Part shown: one piece after another, positions 7,097 to 15,788 of the stretch | How positions within the stretch are numbered: the first letter of the stretch is position 1 | Layout of the letters: each line of letters begins with the position of its first letter | Source of the DNA: JAEUMD01 sp964559355 | GTDB taxonomy: Bacteria; Pseudomonadota; Alphaproteobacteria; Rhizobiales; Hyphomicrobiaceae | NCBI GenBank assembly: GCA_964559355.1 | Contig: CAZLHQ010000031.1 | Coordinates: 1 to 26,819, forward strand | Length of the DNA: 26,819 nucleotides | Direction: 5' to 3' | The notes under the pieces: generated by a model | What the model saw: only the letters and a program-made list of their open reading frames with translations | Database searches by the model: none | What the model was told of the DNA's origin: nothing | Program-made: the position numbers and the translations under genes

Positions 7097-7123
7097 CCCG
7101 CCGTCGTGGATAAAGACGGCGGG
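7097..7123 (-). terminator. Perfect 9-bp hairpin after pepA
   Basis: CCCGCCGTC (7097-7105) and GACGGCGGG (7115-7123) form a perfect stem with a 9-base loop, 80 bases past the pepA stop codon. Neither strand has a T-run next to it, so it is not a classic intrinsic terminator. It may act with Rho or protect the 3' end. Confidence 0.4.
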
Positions 7124-7202
7124 TCGCCTCCTCCGGCTCAAGGCCAAGCGCGCGATCATGCTACCGACGGTTTGGCGGACTGCAACAACAACAGCCCGCC
7201 CG

Positions 7203-8783
7203 TCAGCCCTCGTAGTTGTCAGCGACAAGCCGATCGAGCAGCCGCACACCCCAGCCCGAGCCCCAGCTCTGGTTGATGTCGTTGCGGCCGGAATCCATGG
7301 CAGTGCCGGCGAGGTCGATGTGCACCCAGGGTATATCCTTGACGAAGCGCTGGATGAAGCATGCCGCCGTGCAGGCGCCTGCCCAGCGCCCACCGATATT
7401 CTTGACGTCGGCGTTCTTGCTTTCAATGAGCTTGTCGTAGGCTTTGTCGAGAGGCATGCGCCAAACCTTCTCGCCGGTTGCACCGGCCGCCTCTGATAGC
7501 TCGCGCGCCAGTGCGTCGTCGTTGGCGTAGAGGCCGGCATACTCCTTGCCGAGCGCCACCATGATGGCGCCCGTCAGCGTCGCCAGATCGATCACGAAAC
7601 GAGGTTTGAAGCGATCGATGCCGTAGGAAATGACGTCGGCCAGCACCAGGCGGCCTTCCGCATCGGTATTCAGAATTTCGATGGTCTGACCCGAATGCGA
7701 GGTGACGATGTCGCCAGGGCGCGTTGCCGTGCCCGACGGCATGTTCTCGACAATGCCGATCAGGCCGACCGCGTTGACGTTGGCCTTGCGAGCGGCAAGC
7801 GCGTGCATGAGGCCGGTAACGCAGGCCGCACCACCCATGTCGCCCTTCATGTCTTCCATGCCCTGAGCGGGCTTGATGGAAATGCCGCCAGTGTCGAACA
7901 CCACGCCCTTGCCGATGAAGCACAGCGGCTTATGCGCCTTCTTGGTCTTGGCGCCGTTCCAGGTCATGACCGCGACGCGGGCCGGGCGTGCGCTGCCCTG
8001 GGCGACCGCCAACAGAGCGCCCATGCCGAGCTTCTTCAATTCCTTGTCGTCGAGAATCTCGACCTCGACGCCGACCTTTTCGAGCTTTTTGACCTCGGCT
8101 GCGAACTCGACCGGACCCAGAGCATTTGCAGGTTCGTTGACGAGATCGCGCGCCACCATCACGCCATCGGCGACGGCCCGCAGGCGCTGATAGGCAGCCT
8201 TGGCCTTGTCGGGTTGGGCACAATGGATCGTCAGCTTGTGCAACCCTTCACGCCGCGCCATCGATTTCTTGGCTGCCGCCGCGCTATCGGTGTCGTTGCC
8301 GTTGGCATCCTTGCGCTCGCTGATAGCCTCGGCGGAGGCGCGGGTCTGATATTTGCGGAACGTGTAGTGACGCAATGCGGCGCCTTGCGCGATGAATGCA
8401 GCCACCTCGCTTGCCGTCTCGTCGGTGCCATCATCGAGTTCGACAAGCAAGCTTGCCGATTCACATTTGCGCGCCGTTATGTGGCCGAATGCAGCACCGC
8501 CGAGGTAGACCCAATCGTTCTCGCTGGCATCTTGCGGTTTGCCGGCGCCCACCAGTATGACGCGCTTTGCGCTCAATCCTGCCGGCGCCAGGATTTCGAG
8601 CCCCTGCTTGGCGCGGCCTTTGAAATCGCCGGCTTCGGCCGCGCGCGACAGCGCCCCGTCCGCCTTCTTGTCGAGATCGCTCGCAGCACTTGCGAATTTC
8701 GGCCCCTCGCCGACCAGCAGCGCAATCACGCCTTCGTGGCGCTTGTCGAGGGCAGCGAAGACAATCTCGAGGCGATCGGTCAT
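7203..8783 (-). CDS. pepA: Leucyl aminopeptidase (M17 family)
   Basis: This is a cytosolic two-metal hexameric exopeptidase that removes N-terminal residues from peptides. The 526-residue protein has a variable N-terminal domain (to about 190) and the M17 catalytic domain. The metal and catalytic residues are visible: Lys292 and Asp297 in GKGVVFDTGG, Asp315 in EDMKGDMGGAA, and the family signature NTDAEGRL at 372-379, which gives Asp374, Glu376 and Arg378. A hydrophilic insert rich in Asp, Asn, Ala and Lys (about 155-178) is not typical of E. coli PepA. Some family members also bind DNA in regulation and recombination, but nothing here shows that role. It is a single gene, divergent from lptF across 634 bases, and is followed by a hairpin. 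Confidence 0.96.
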   Translation of the reverse strand: MTDRLEIVFAALDKRHEGVIALLVGEGPKFASAASDLDKKADGALSRAAEAGDFKGRAKQGLEILAPAGLSAKRVILVGAGKPQDASENDWVYLGGAAFGHITARKCESASLLVELDDGTDETASEVAAFIAQGAALRHYTFRKYQTRASAEAISERKDANGNDTDSAAAAKKSMARREGLHKLTIHCAQPDKAKAAYQRLRAVADGVMVARDLVNEPANALGPVEFAAEVKKLEKVGVEVEILDDKELKKLGMGALLAVAQGSARPARVAVMTWNGAKTKKAHKPLCFIGKGVVFDTGGISIKPAQGMEDMKGDMGGAACVTGLMHALAARKANVNAVGLIGIVENMPSGTATRPGDIVTSHSGQTIEILNTDAEGRLVLADVISYGIDRFKPRFVIDLATLTGAIMVALGKEYAGLYANDDALARELSEAAGATGEKVWRMPLDKAYDKLIESKNADVKNIGGRWAGACTAACFIQRFVKDIPWVHIDLAGTAMDSGRNDINQSWGSGWGVRLLDRLVADNYEG

Positions 8784-9417
8784 TGTAGGAACAGGCTCCG
8801 TTTTTTGGTTGTGCTCATGCGGCAGGGTTCAACGTGGGCAGTGCGGCAGGACGGATTGCAAATGGCGGGAGACGCTGCGAGCCGGTCGACGCGGGCCGGC
8901 ATGGCACCCCTCTCCGCCACCGATTGCTCGGCGGTCGCCCGCGGAGCGCGGCCGATGGTCCTGTCGCATCACTTGCACGTATCTCATGCGCCGTTGCAAC
9001 AGGCTAGCCACAGTGGGCAACGCGATTAGCGCCATTTGCCCGGCTCAGGCCCACGCAGCTTTGGATCGTTTGTACGTCGCGGAGCTTATCTGCTTGACTT
9101 CAAAGTGCAAGTCCACGACCCAAGGTGCTCAGGTGGTGAGCAGGTCCATCAGCCGGCGTACTGGTTGCCGGCCACGCCCGAGGGAGCCGAATTTCCGCCA
9201 CTGTGATGTGGGAGGCCAAAAAGCCGATAGCGCCGCGCCGGCCTGGGTTCCCGCTGCGGGCAGAAAGCAAAGTCGAGCGACTCTGGTCGCGGCGGTTGCG
9301 GGGATCAAGACGGGTGTATGTCCTACCCGGAGCGTGCGGCCGGGCGCGTCTGGAAGGTGAGCACGGCGGACGGGGGCGAGCGGGCACGCGACTCGACTGG
9401 GCACTGCAAAGGTTCGA
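8784..9417. other. 634-base gap between pepA and lptF
   Basis: Both flanking genes start here (divergent), so promoters for pepA and for the lpt operon are expected. I find no pair of boxes good enough to name. TTGACT at 9094-9099 has no acceptable -10. Frames crossing the gap (for example 9129-9770 minus and 8829-9035 minus) are arginine-rich and look like chance frames in GC-rich DNA. No RNA gene or repeat is seen. Confidence 0.5.
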
Positions 9418-10623
9418 ATGAGGATCATTTCACGATACGTCTTCCGGCAGGCGGCGGGATCGCTTTCGCTGATCCTTGGCTCGCTCGGCGGCATCGTGTG
9501 GATTGCGCTGGCGTTGAAAGAACTCAATGTCGTCACGTCTGAGGGCCAGGACGCCCTCATGCTGGTCAAGATCACGTCGCTGGCGCTGCCCAATCTGCTC
9601 GCCGTCATCGCTCCGTTCGCACTCCTCATTGCTACCATGCACACCCTCAACCGGTTGGGTGGCGACAGCGAGTTGATCGTGCTGACCGCTGCGGGCTCCC
9701 CGGTGTCGACACTGGCGCGGCCGCTCTTGTTGCTGGCGCTGCTGGTCGCGCTGGCGGTCGGCTTCGTCAATCACTTTGCGCAGCCCTGGAGCTTGCAGAA
9801 ACTCAGGTCCTACATCATCGAGATGCGTGCCGATCTGCTCGGCAAGGTCATTCAGCCCGGACGTTTTTCGAGCCCGGAGAGCAACCTCACCTTCCATATT
9901 CGTGAGCGCGACCTCAACGGCGATCTGCGCGGGCTGCTCGTCGACGACAAGCGCAAGCCCAAGGAGAGCCAATCGTATCTGGCCGAGCGCGGCACCATCG
10001 CCAAACAGGATGGCGCCGCCTTTCTAATCATGAGCGAGGGCCACATTCTGCGCCGCACCGCGCCCACCGAGCCGGTGCAGATCATTGCGTTCGACAATTA
10101 CACGGTCAATCTCGACAGCTTCGAAAAGCGCGAGCAAGGCGGTGCGCATGACTACAAGCCGCGCGAGCGCTACTTCGACCAGCTCGTCAATCCCGAAGCG
10201 ACGAGCGGGCTCTATAAGCGCTACAAGGGACAGTTCCGCGCCGAGTTGCATGAGCGCCTGTCGAACCCCCTCTATCCGATCGCCTTTGTGATGATCGCAC
10301 TGGCGGCCGTCGGCCAGACCCAGAGCACACGAGAGAATCGCAGCGAGCGGCTGGTCTTCGGCTTCCTGATTGCGGTTGGCATGCGCATCGGCGGATTTGC
10401 GGTCAACAATCTGGTCGCGATGAAGGCTGGCTTCGTGCCCCTGCTTTACGCGCTGCCCTTGTTCGCCATTCTGATGTCCGCCGTGATCTTGAAGCGAGGG
10501 GCACGACCACACCGCAGGATAGCGCTGGGCGAACTGCTCGCCGACCGCCTCGGCCCCTTTCTCGCCCGTCTTCCATGGCCGCGCGCGCGCCGTCATGCGA
10601 TGGCGGCAAACGGCAAGGGGTGA
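9418..10623 (+). CDS. lptF: LPS export permease subunit LptF
   Basis: LptF is one of the two inner-membrane permease subunits that, with the ATPase LptB, extract lipopolysaccharide and pass it to LptC/LptA. The 401-residue protein has the YjgP/YjgQ architecture: a cytosolic start (MRIISRYVFRQA), two or three N-terminal membrane spans (about 12-34, 52-73, 98-117), a periplasmic beta-jellyroll region (about 120-280), and three C-terminal spans (about 288-306, 320-340, 345-362). The FSSPESNLTFHIRERDLNGDL stretch in the jellyroll is typical. A basic cytosolic tail (365-401) is longer than in E. coli. The start is supported by AAAGG five bases upstream. It is the first gene of the lptF-lptG-lptD-surA-pdxA-rsmA run. 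Confidence 0.95.
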   Translation: MRIISRYVFRQAAGSLSLILGSLGGIVWIALALKELNVVTSEGQDALMLVKITSLALPNLLAVIAPFALLIATMHTLNRLGGDSELIVLTAAGSPVSTLARPLLLLALLVALAVGFVNHFAQPWSLQKLRSYIIEMRADLLGKVIQPGRFSSPESNLTFHIRERDLNGDLRGLLVDDKRKPKESQSYLAERGTIAKQDGAAFLIMSEGHILRRTAPTEPVQIIAFDNYTVNLDSFEKREQGGAHDYKPRERYFDQLVNPEATSGLYKRYKGQFRAELHERLSNPLYPIAFVMIALAAVGQTQSTRENRSERLVFGFLIAVGMRIGGFAVNNLVAMKAGFVPLLYALPLFAILMSAVILKRGARPHRRIALGELLADRLGPFLARLPWPRARRHAMAANGKG

Positions 10624-10629
10624 GGTCTG

Positions 10630-11727
10630 ATGCGGCTCGCCCCCTCCATCATCGGACGTTACATCGCGCGACGCTTCCTGCTCGCAATCCTGGGCACGTT
10701 TGCCGTGTGCGCGCTGTTGATTTTCATGATCGACATGGTCGAGCTGCTGCGACTGTCGGGCAAATACGGCTCGGTTTCGGCGCTGACGCTTGCCAAGGTC
10801 GCGGCATTGCGCTTGCCGACTTACACCGAGTTTCTGCTCTCGTTCACGGTTCTGGTCGGATCTATTGCGGCGCTGCTGCACTTGAGCCGCAAGAGCGAGC
10901 TGACGATTCTGCGGGCCAGCGGCATGTCGGTCTGGCAGTTCTTGCGCCCTGGCCTGGCGGTCGCCGGACTACTCGGCATCGTCAGCGTGACGATCTATAA
11001 CCCGATAGCTGCCGCATCGAGAACGCAAGCAGAACGCCTCTATGCCGAAATCTTTGGCCGCGAGGGCAACGTGCTGAGCGTCGGCGCGGCTGGCTCTTGG
11101 CTCCGGCAGAATGGCGTCGATGGGCAATCGGTGTTCAGTGCTGCGGCGGCAGCCAAGCGTGGCACCGAATTGAAGGGTGTCACCGCCCATGTTTTCGACG
11201 ACGCCGGCCACTTCAAGGAGCGCGTCGACGCCGCCTCTGCCTCGCTCAAAGACGGCTACTGGCTGATGGGCGATGCGTGGGTCTCGCGGACCGGGGAGGC
11301 GCCCCAGCAGTTCAAGACCTACCTGCTTTCGACCTACCTCACTCCAGACCGGGTTTCGGAGGCCTTGGGATCGGCCTATGCGCTGTCGTTCTGGGAGCTG
11401 CCCGGCCTTATCGAAGACGCTGAAAAGGCTGCGCTTTCGACGACGACGTTCCGTATTCAATACGAGCTGCTGCTGGCGAGGCCGATGTTGTGTCTGGCGA
11501 TGGTGCTTTTGGCGGCCACTGTGTCGCTTAAGTCATTCCGCGCTGGGGGCATCCAGACTATGGTCGTTACCGGAATGATCGGGGGATTTGGCTTCTTCTT
11601 GTTGGCGGAAGTTTCTCGACAACTCGGCAACGCCGGGCTGGCGCCTCCTTGGGCGGCAGTCTGGCTTCCGGTGTCGCTGACGATCTTCTTGTCGCTAACG
11701 GTGTTGATGCACCAGGAGGATGGCTAG
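10630..11727 (+). CDS. lptG: LPS export permease subunit LptG
   Basis: LptG is the partner of LptF in the LptB2FG exporter. The 365-residue protein has membrane spans at about 18-38, 60-82, 100-122, 285-302, 308-330 and 338-358, with the periplasmic jellyroll between about 125 and 275. The N-terminal IGRYIARRFLLAILGTF and the SRKSELTILRASGMSVWQFL coupling region (about 85-104) are family hallmarks. It starts six bases after lptF stops, and GGGGTGAGG lies just upstream. Its last bases carry the AGGAGG ribosome binding site used by lptD, so the two are translationally linked. Nothing is missing. Confidence 0.95.
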   Translation: MRLAPSIIGRYIARRFLLAILGTFAVCALLIFMIDMVELLRLSGKYGSVSALTLAKVAALRLPTYTEFLLSFTVLVGSIAALLHLSRKSELTILRASGMSVWQFLRPGLAVAGLLGIVSVTIYNPIAAASRTQAERLYAEIFGREGNVLSVGAAGSWLRQNGVDGQSVFSAAAAAKRGTELKGVTAHVFDDAGHFKERVDAASASLKDGYWLMGDAWVSRTGEAPQQFKTYLLSTYLTPDRVSEALGSAYALSFWELPGLIEDAEKAALSTTTFRIQYELLLARPMLCLAMVLLAATVSLKSFRAGGIQTMVVTGMIGGFGFFLLAEVSRQLGNAGLAPPWAAVWLPVSLTIFLSLTVLMHQEDG

Positions 11728-14265
11728 GTGAGGCGTGGAACGGGGCCAGCTCAGGCTGGGTGCGGGGCGACTCGCACGATGCGCCCGCGCGCGTCCGCTT
11801 CCCTGCCAATTGCCAGTGTTTTCGCGAGTTGTTTGGTCACGCATCGGCCCCTGCGGGCAGCAGCGCTGCTGCTCTGCGCCATGCTCCTCGCCGTGACCTT
11901 GAGCGCTATCTCCTCCGCGCCGGCCGTGGCTCAGGATCCAAGCCTCGAGTCGAGCCTCGTTCATGGCGGCAAGAAAAAGAAGAAGGGCACGACCTCTCCC
12001 GCCGCCTTCCCGGGCAAGAGCGGAGATATGTTCGGCAAGATCAAACCACCCGACAAGACCCAGCCGCTCTATCTGCAGGGCGATCAGCTCGTCTACGACA
12101 ACAACTCAAATTCGGTGATCGCGCGCGGCAACGTCGAGATCTACTATTCCAACTACATCCTTACCGCCGACGAGGTGGTTTACGACCAGGGCGCGCAGAC
12201 GTTGACGGCCGCCGGCAACGTCGTCCTGAAAGAACCCAACGGCAATGTGATCCGCGCGGACCGCTACACGCTGACGGACGATTTCCGCGACGGCTTCGTG
12301 CAGTCGCTTTCGATCGTCGCCAAAGACCAGACCCGTATTGCCGCGGAACGGGCGACGCGGCGTGAAGGCAACGTCACTGAATTCACCAACGGCAAGTTCA
12401 CGCCTTGCAAATCAGAGGGCGGCATGCCGCCGCTGTGGTGCATCAGCGCCGCGCGCGTCATTCACGACCAGCAGGCGGCAACGATTACATATCAGGATGC
12501 GCAATTCGAGCTGTTCGGTCAGCCGATCGTCTACCTGCCCTACTTCCAGCATGCCGACCCTTCCGTGAAGCGCAAGTCGGGCTTCCTGCCACCTACCTTC
12601 GGCACGTCCAGCAATTCGCTCGGCTTCCACGTCGAGGTGCCTTATTACTTCGCGCTGTCGCCGCAGTACGATTTCCTGTTCCACCCGATGTACACGGCCA
12701 AGCAGGGCGTGTTGTGGCAGGGCGAATGGCGCCACCGGCTCGCCAACGGCATGTACACCATCAAATTCGCTGGCATCGATCAGGATTGGCGCGACCTGCC
12801 CGATCCCAAGGACCCGGCCCGCGACAACCGCGAGCTCGACGGCTGGCGCGGCAGCATCGAGACAAAGGGCAAGTTCTCGCTCGGCAGCTGGTGGAATTTC
12901 GGGTGGGACGTGACGCTGGAAAGCGACGACACGTTCCGCCGGTTCTACAAGCTCGATGGCGTGCTGCTGACCGATCGTGTCAACGAGGTGTTCCTGGAGG
13001 GTATCTCCAACCGGAACTACCTCGGCATGCGGCTGTATCACTTCGGCGGCCTGACCTTCCAGGATACCGACACGGCTGAAAGCCTCGTTCACCCGATCAT
13101 CGACCACAACTACATCTTTGCCGACCCTGTGCTGGGCGGCGAGCTGAAGTGGAGCTCCAACGTGCTGAGCTTCTCGCGCGAGGGCGATTTTGGAACGCCG
13201 AAGAAGTCGGTCAGCCAGGATCTGACGCGCGCGGTGACCGAGCTGAAGTGGCGCCGGCAGATGATCGACCGGATTGGCATTACCTATACGCCCTTCGCCA
13301 ACCTGCGCGCGGATGCCTACAGCTATGGCGGATATGACAATACCGTCACCGATGTCGACGAAAGCACCAGCTTCCTGCGTGGCATCGCCGCGGGTGGAGC
13401 AACCGTCAGCTATCCCTGGGTGGCAACAGATTCCCGCGGCTCACACGTCATCGAGCCGATCGGCCAGATCGTCGTGCGCCAGGCCCATGTGCAGCAGACG
13501 CGACTGCCCGTCGAGGACGCACGCAGCTTGATCTTCGACGATACAACGCTGTTCGAGGTCGACAAATTCTCAGGCTATGATCGCGTCGAAACCGGCACGC
13601 GCGCCAACGTCGGCATGCAGTACACCTTCCAAGCCAACAACGGGGCCTACTTGCGGCTGCTGGCTGGCCAGAGCTTCCATCTGGCCGGAGACAATGCCTT
13701 CCAGAATCCCGGCACCGATTTCGACAACGTCGACAATTTCAATCCGCACAACGGCCTGGAGACCACCCGCTCGGACTATGTGGTGGGTGCGTATATGGCG
13801 CCCTCCAGTCTGTTCCGACTGGTCACGCAGTCGCGCTTCGATCAGGATTCCTTGTCGTTGCGCCGCTCCGATATTGCCGGCCAGCTCACCGTTGGGCCCC
13901 TGATTGCGCAGGCGACTTACACCTTCTCCGCTCTCGACCCGCAGCAGAAATCCGACGACCAACAAGACGTCAGCGGCATGCTCGGTTTGAAGCTATCGGA
14001 CCACTGGTCGATTGCGTCGACCATCCGCTACGACATCGACGACTCCAAGCGTCTGATGGATACGTTGCAGCTCAAATACTCCGACGAGTGCTTCGTGCTG
14101 ACAGCGACCTATCAGGAAACATTCATCACCGACCCGAGCCGCGATATCGTTCCCGATCGCACGGTCATGCTGAACTTCCAGTTCAAGCACCTCGGTTCTT
14201 ATCAATATAAGACCGACGCCCTCGATTTCGCCTTTGGCGACCAGCAGAACGAGTTGAAGCAATAG
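11728..14265 (+). CDS. lptD: LPS assembly outer-membrane translocon LptD
   Basis: LptD inserts lipopolysaccharide into the outer leaflet of the outer membrane, with LptE as plug. The start taken is GTG at 11728, directly after the lptG stop codon, because AGGAGG lies eight bases before it. An ATG at 11779 is a weaker alternative. The 845-residue product has a long leader ending in a hydrophobic stretch and a likely cleavage after AVA (AVAQDPS). A lysine run (KKKKK) follows, then the N-terminal jellyroll (LYLQGDQLVYD onwards, about 110-220) and the C-terminal beta-barrel. The mature part has three cysteines by eye: TPC and LWC at the end of the jellyroll and DEC near the C-terminus. E. coli LptD has four forming two interdomain disulfides, so one link at most could be conserved here. 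surA follows after 296 bases. Confidence 0.95.
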   Translation: MRRGTGPAQAGCGATRTMRPRASASLPIASVFASCLVTHRPLRAAALLLCAMLLAVTLSAISSAPAVAQDPSLESSLVHGGKKKKKGTTSPAAFPGKSGDMFGKIKPPDKTQPLYLQGDQLVYDNNSNSVIARGNVEIYYSNYILTADEVVYDQGAQTLTAAGNVVLKEPNGNVIRADRYTLTDDFRDGFVQSLSIVAKDQTRIAAERATRREGNVTEFTNGKFTPCKSEGGMPPLWCISAARVIHDQQAATITYQDAQFELFGQPIVYLPYFQHADPSVKRKSGFLPPTFGTSSNSLGFHVEVPYYFALSPQYDFLFHPMYTAKQGVLWQGEWRHRLANGMYTIKFAGIDQDWRDLPDPKDPARDNRELDGWRGSIETKGKFSLGSWWNFGWDVTLESDDTFRRFYKLDGVLLTDRVNEVFLEGISNRNYLGMRLYHFGGLTFQDTDTAESLVHPIIDHNYIFADPVLGGELKWSSNVLSFSREGDFGTPKKSVSQDLTRAVTELKWRRQMIDRIGITYTPFANLRADAYSYGGYDNTVTDVDESTSFLRGIAAGGATVSYPWVATDSRGSHVIEPIGQIVVRQAHVQQTRLPVEDARSLIFDDTTLFEVDKFSGYDRVETGTRANVGMQYTFQANNGAYLRLLAGQSFHLAGDNAFQNPGTDFDNVDNFNPHNGLETTRSDYVVGAYMAPSSLFRLVTQSRFDQDSLSLRRSDIAGQLTVGPLIAQATYTFSALDPQQKSDDQQDVSGMLGLKLSDHWSIASTIRYDIDDSKRLMDTLQLKYSDECFVLTATYQETFITDPSRDIVPDRTVMLNFQFKHLGSYQYKTDALDFAFGDQQNELKQ

Positions 14266-14561
14266 CGACGTGGCGGCGCGCGTGCTGCTCGAGCGATTGC
14301 CACCGCCCCTTCCCAGGCCGGCCCAAGGGTGGAAACGGGGCGCCTCATGACTTGCGTCCATGCGATTTTGCACCCTGCCTGTGGTCCAAGCATCTTGCGG
14401 CCCTACCCGTGACGGCGCTGGACCTCGGCAGGCAGCTCGTGCCACGCCGGCGCCACGGTTGGTGTGGATAAGCGGCAACGTGCCCCCCTTCGCGGTAGTA
14501 GGATGCCCGTGATAGGAATCACCGCAAAAGCTCCGTTAAAGCCCGGCATGGAAACCGATCG

Positions 14562-15788
14562 ATGACCGTTACGCCCGTTGACGCATTGCGCAGACCCCGG
14601 CTCGGCGTGGCCGCACTCGGCACTGCTTGCCTCATTGCGCTGTTGTCGGCTCACACCCATGCAACGGCCGCGGGCGCTGGACATGGCATCGTGGTCCTGG
14701 TCAACGACGAGCCGATCACCGCCTACGAGGTGGAGCAGCGCGGCAAGTTGCTGGCGCTCAATGCCAACATTGGCGACTACATCAAGCAGAACGCCAAGGC
14801 GCGCTGGGAAAAGATCGTCAAGAACCCGAAGATCAACGAGGAGTTCCGCGCCTACGCCACCAAGCGCAATCCCAAGTCAAAGGAAGAACTGCAGAAGATC
14901 CAGCAGGAGTTCGTGCGCGGCAAGCAAAAGACCATGATGGAACAGTTGCAGGCAGAAGCCCGCGCCAACGCTTCGCGCGGCACCGAGAAGCAGGCCATCA
15001 AGGAACTGGTCGAAGAGCGCCTCAAACTGCAGGAGGCCAAGAAGAACAACGTGCTGGCGACCGACGAGCAGGTCGGCAAGATCATTGGCTCGATTGCCGA
15101 GAAGAACAAGATGACGGAGGCGCAGTTCGCCAAGCACATGGCGGACATGGGTGTCGACATCGCCACCATGCGCCAACGCTTCCGCGCCATGTTGTCGTGG
15201 AACGATGTCGTACGCCGCCGCTTCGGCTATCAGGTCGCCATCACCGAGCGCGACGTCGATCGCTTCGTCGATCCCGCCTTGAGCGGCGAGGATGCAACCG
15301 CGGGAGCGGCCGGCAATGTTCAGCTGAAGCTGCAGCGTGTGGTGTTGCCGGTCTCGGCCGCACTTGACCAGAAGGCGGTCGCCGAACGGCTCGGACAAGC
15401 CGATCAGATGCGCGCCAAGTTTGCCGGCTGCAAGTCGACCGCCAAGCTCGCAGAAGGTTTCGGCGGCAAATTCGAAGACATGGGGTTGCGGTCGCCCGCC
15501 AGCATCGCCGAGCCGGTGCGCACGTTGCTGCTCAACGCCAAGAGCGGCGAGATGATACCGCCCAACGTCGGACCCGATGGCGTTGAGATCTGGGCGGTGT
15601 GCGAGCGCAAGGACGCGCCGGCTGGCAAGGAAGCCGCGGGTGCGGGTGGCGGCGGCAGCTCCGCCAAGGACGAGCGCCGGCAGAAAGAGCTCGATATCCT
15701 CGCCAAGCGCCATCTCAAGGACTTGCGCCAGGATGCCACCATCGATTGCCGAGCCGAGGCCAAGAGCGGTCTATGTCAGGCGCTCTAG
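14562..15788 (+). CDS. surA: SurA-like periplasmic chaperone / peptidyl-prolyl isomerase
   Basis: SurA escorts unfolded outer-membrane barrels, including LptD, across the periplasm. The 408-residue protein has a signal peptide (hydrophobic at about 14-30, cleavage near ATAAG at about 36) and then the SurA N-terminal domain starting IVVLVNDEPITAYEVEQR. This domain has a long Lys/Glu-rich helical insert (about 70-130) and the ELVEERLKLQEAKKN core. A single, diverged parvulin-like segment (about 255-350, LQRVVLPVS through EIWAVCERKD) follows. A Gly/Ala linker (about 355-365) and a basic tail end the protein. E. coli SurA has two parvulin domains. The one-domain form is normal in alphaproteobacteria. 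Its end overlaps pdxA by 16 bases. The 296-base gap upstream shows no clear promoter. Confidence 0.9.
   Translation: MTVTPVDALRRPRLGVAALGTACLIALLSAHTHATAAGAGHGIVVLVNDEPITAYEVEQRGKLLALNANIGDYIKQNAKARWEKIVKNPKINEEFRAYATKRNPKSKEELQKIQQEFVRGKQKTMMEQLQAEARANASRGTEKQAIKELVEERLKLQEAKKNNVLATDEQVGKIIGSIAEKNKMTEAQFAKHMADMGVDIATMRQRFRAMLSWNDVVRRRFGYQVAITERDVDRFVDPALSGEDATAGAAGNVQLKLQRVVLPVSAALDQKAVAERLGQADQMRAKFAGCKSTAKLAEGFGGKFEDMGLRSPASIAEPVRTLLLNAKSGEMIPPNVGPDGVEIWAVCERKDAPAGKEAAGAGGGGSSAKDERRQKELDILAKRHLKDLRQDATIDCRAEAKSGLCQAL

Larger units (their letters stand above)
6669..7202. other. 534-base gap between membrane protein gene and pepA
   Basis: Both flanking genes end here (convergent). The gap holds a worn repeat copy (6721-6789), an AT-rich island around 6885-6960 with promoter-like sequences on both strands, a 61-codon plus-strand frame (6901-7086) without known features, and a 9-bp inverted repeat (7097-7123) just past pepA. 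Confidence 0.6.

Noticed and set aside
7695..9029. 444-codon plus-strand open frame opposite pepA
   Set aside because: It lies antisense to a complete, motif-bearing pepA and reads as His/Arg/Ala-rich sequence without domains. It is a GC-driven mirror frame.
9094..9122. TTGACT as a promoter for lptF
   Set aside because: A good -35 box but nothing like a -10 at 16-18 bases. It is also over 300 bases from the start codon.
9129..9770. 213-codon minus-strand frame in the pepA-lptF gap
   Set aside because: It overlaps the start of lptF on the other strand and has Ser/Arg/Pro-rich chance composition and no ribosome binding site.
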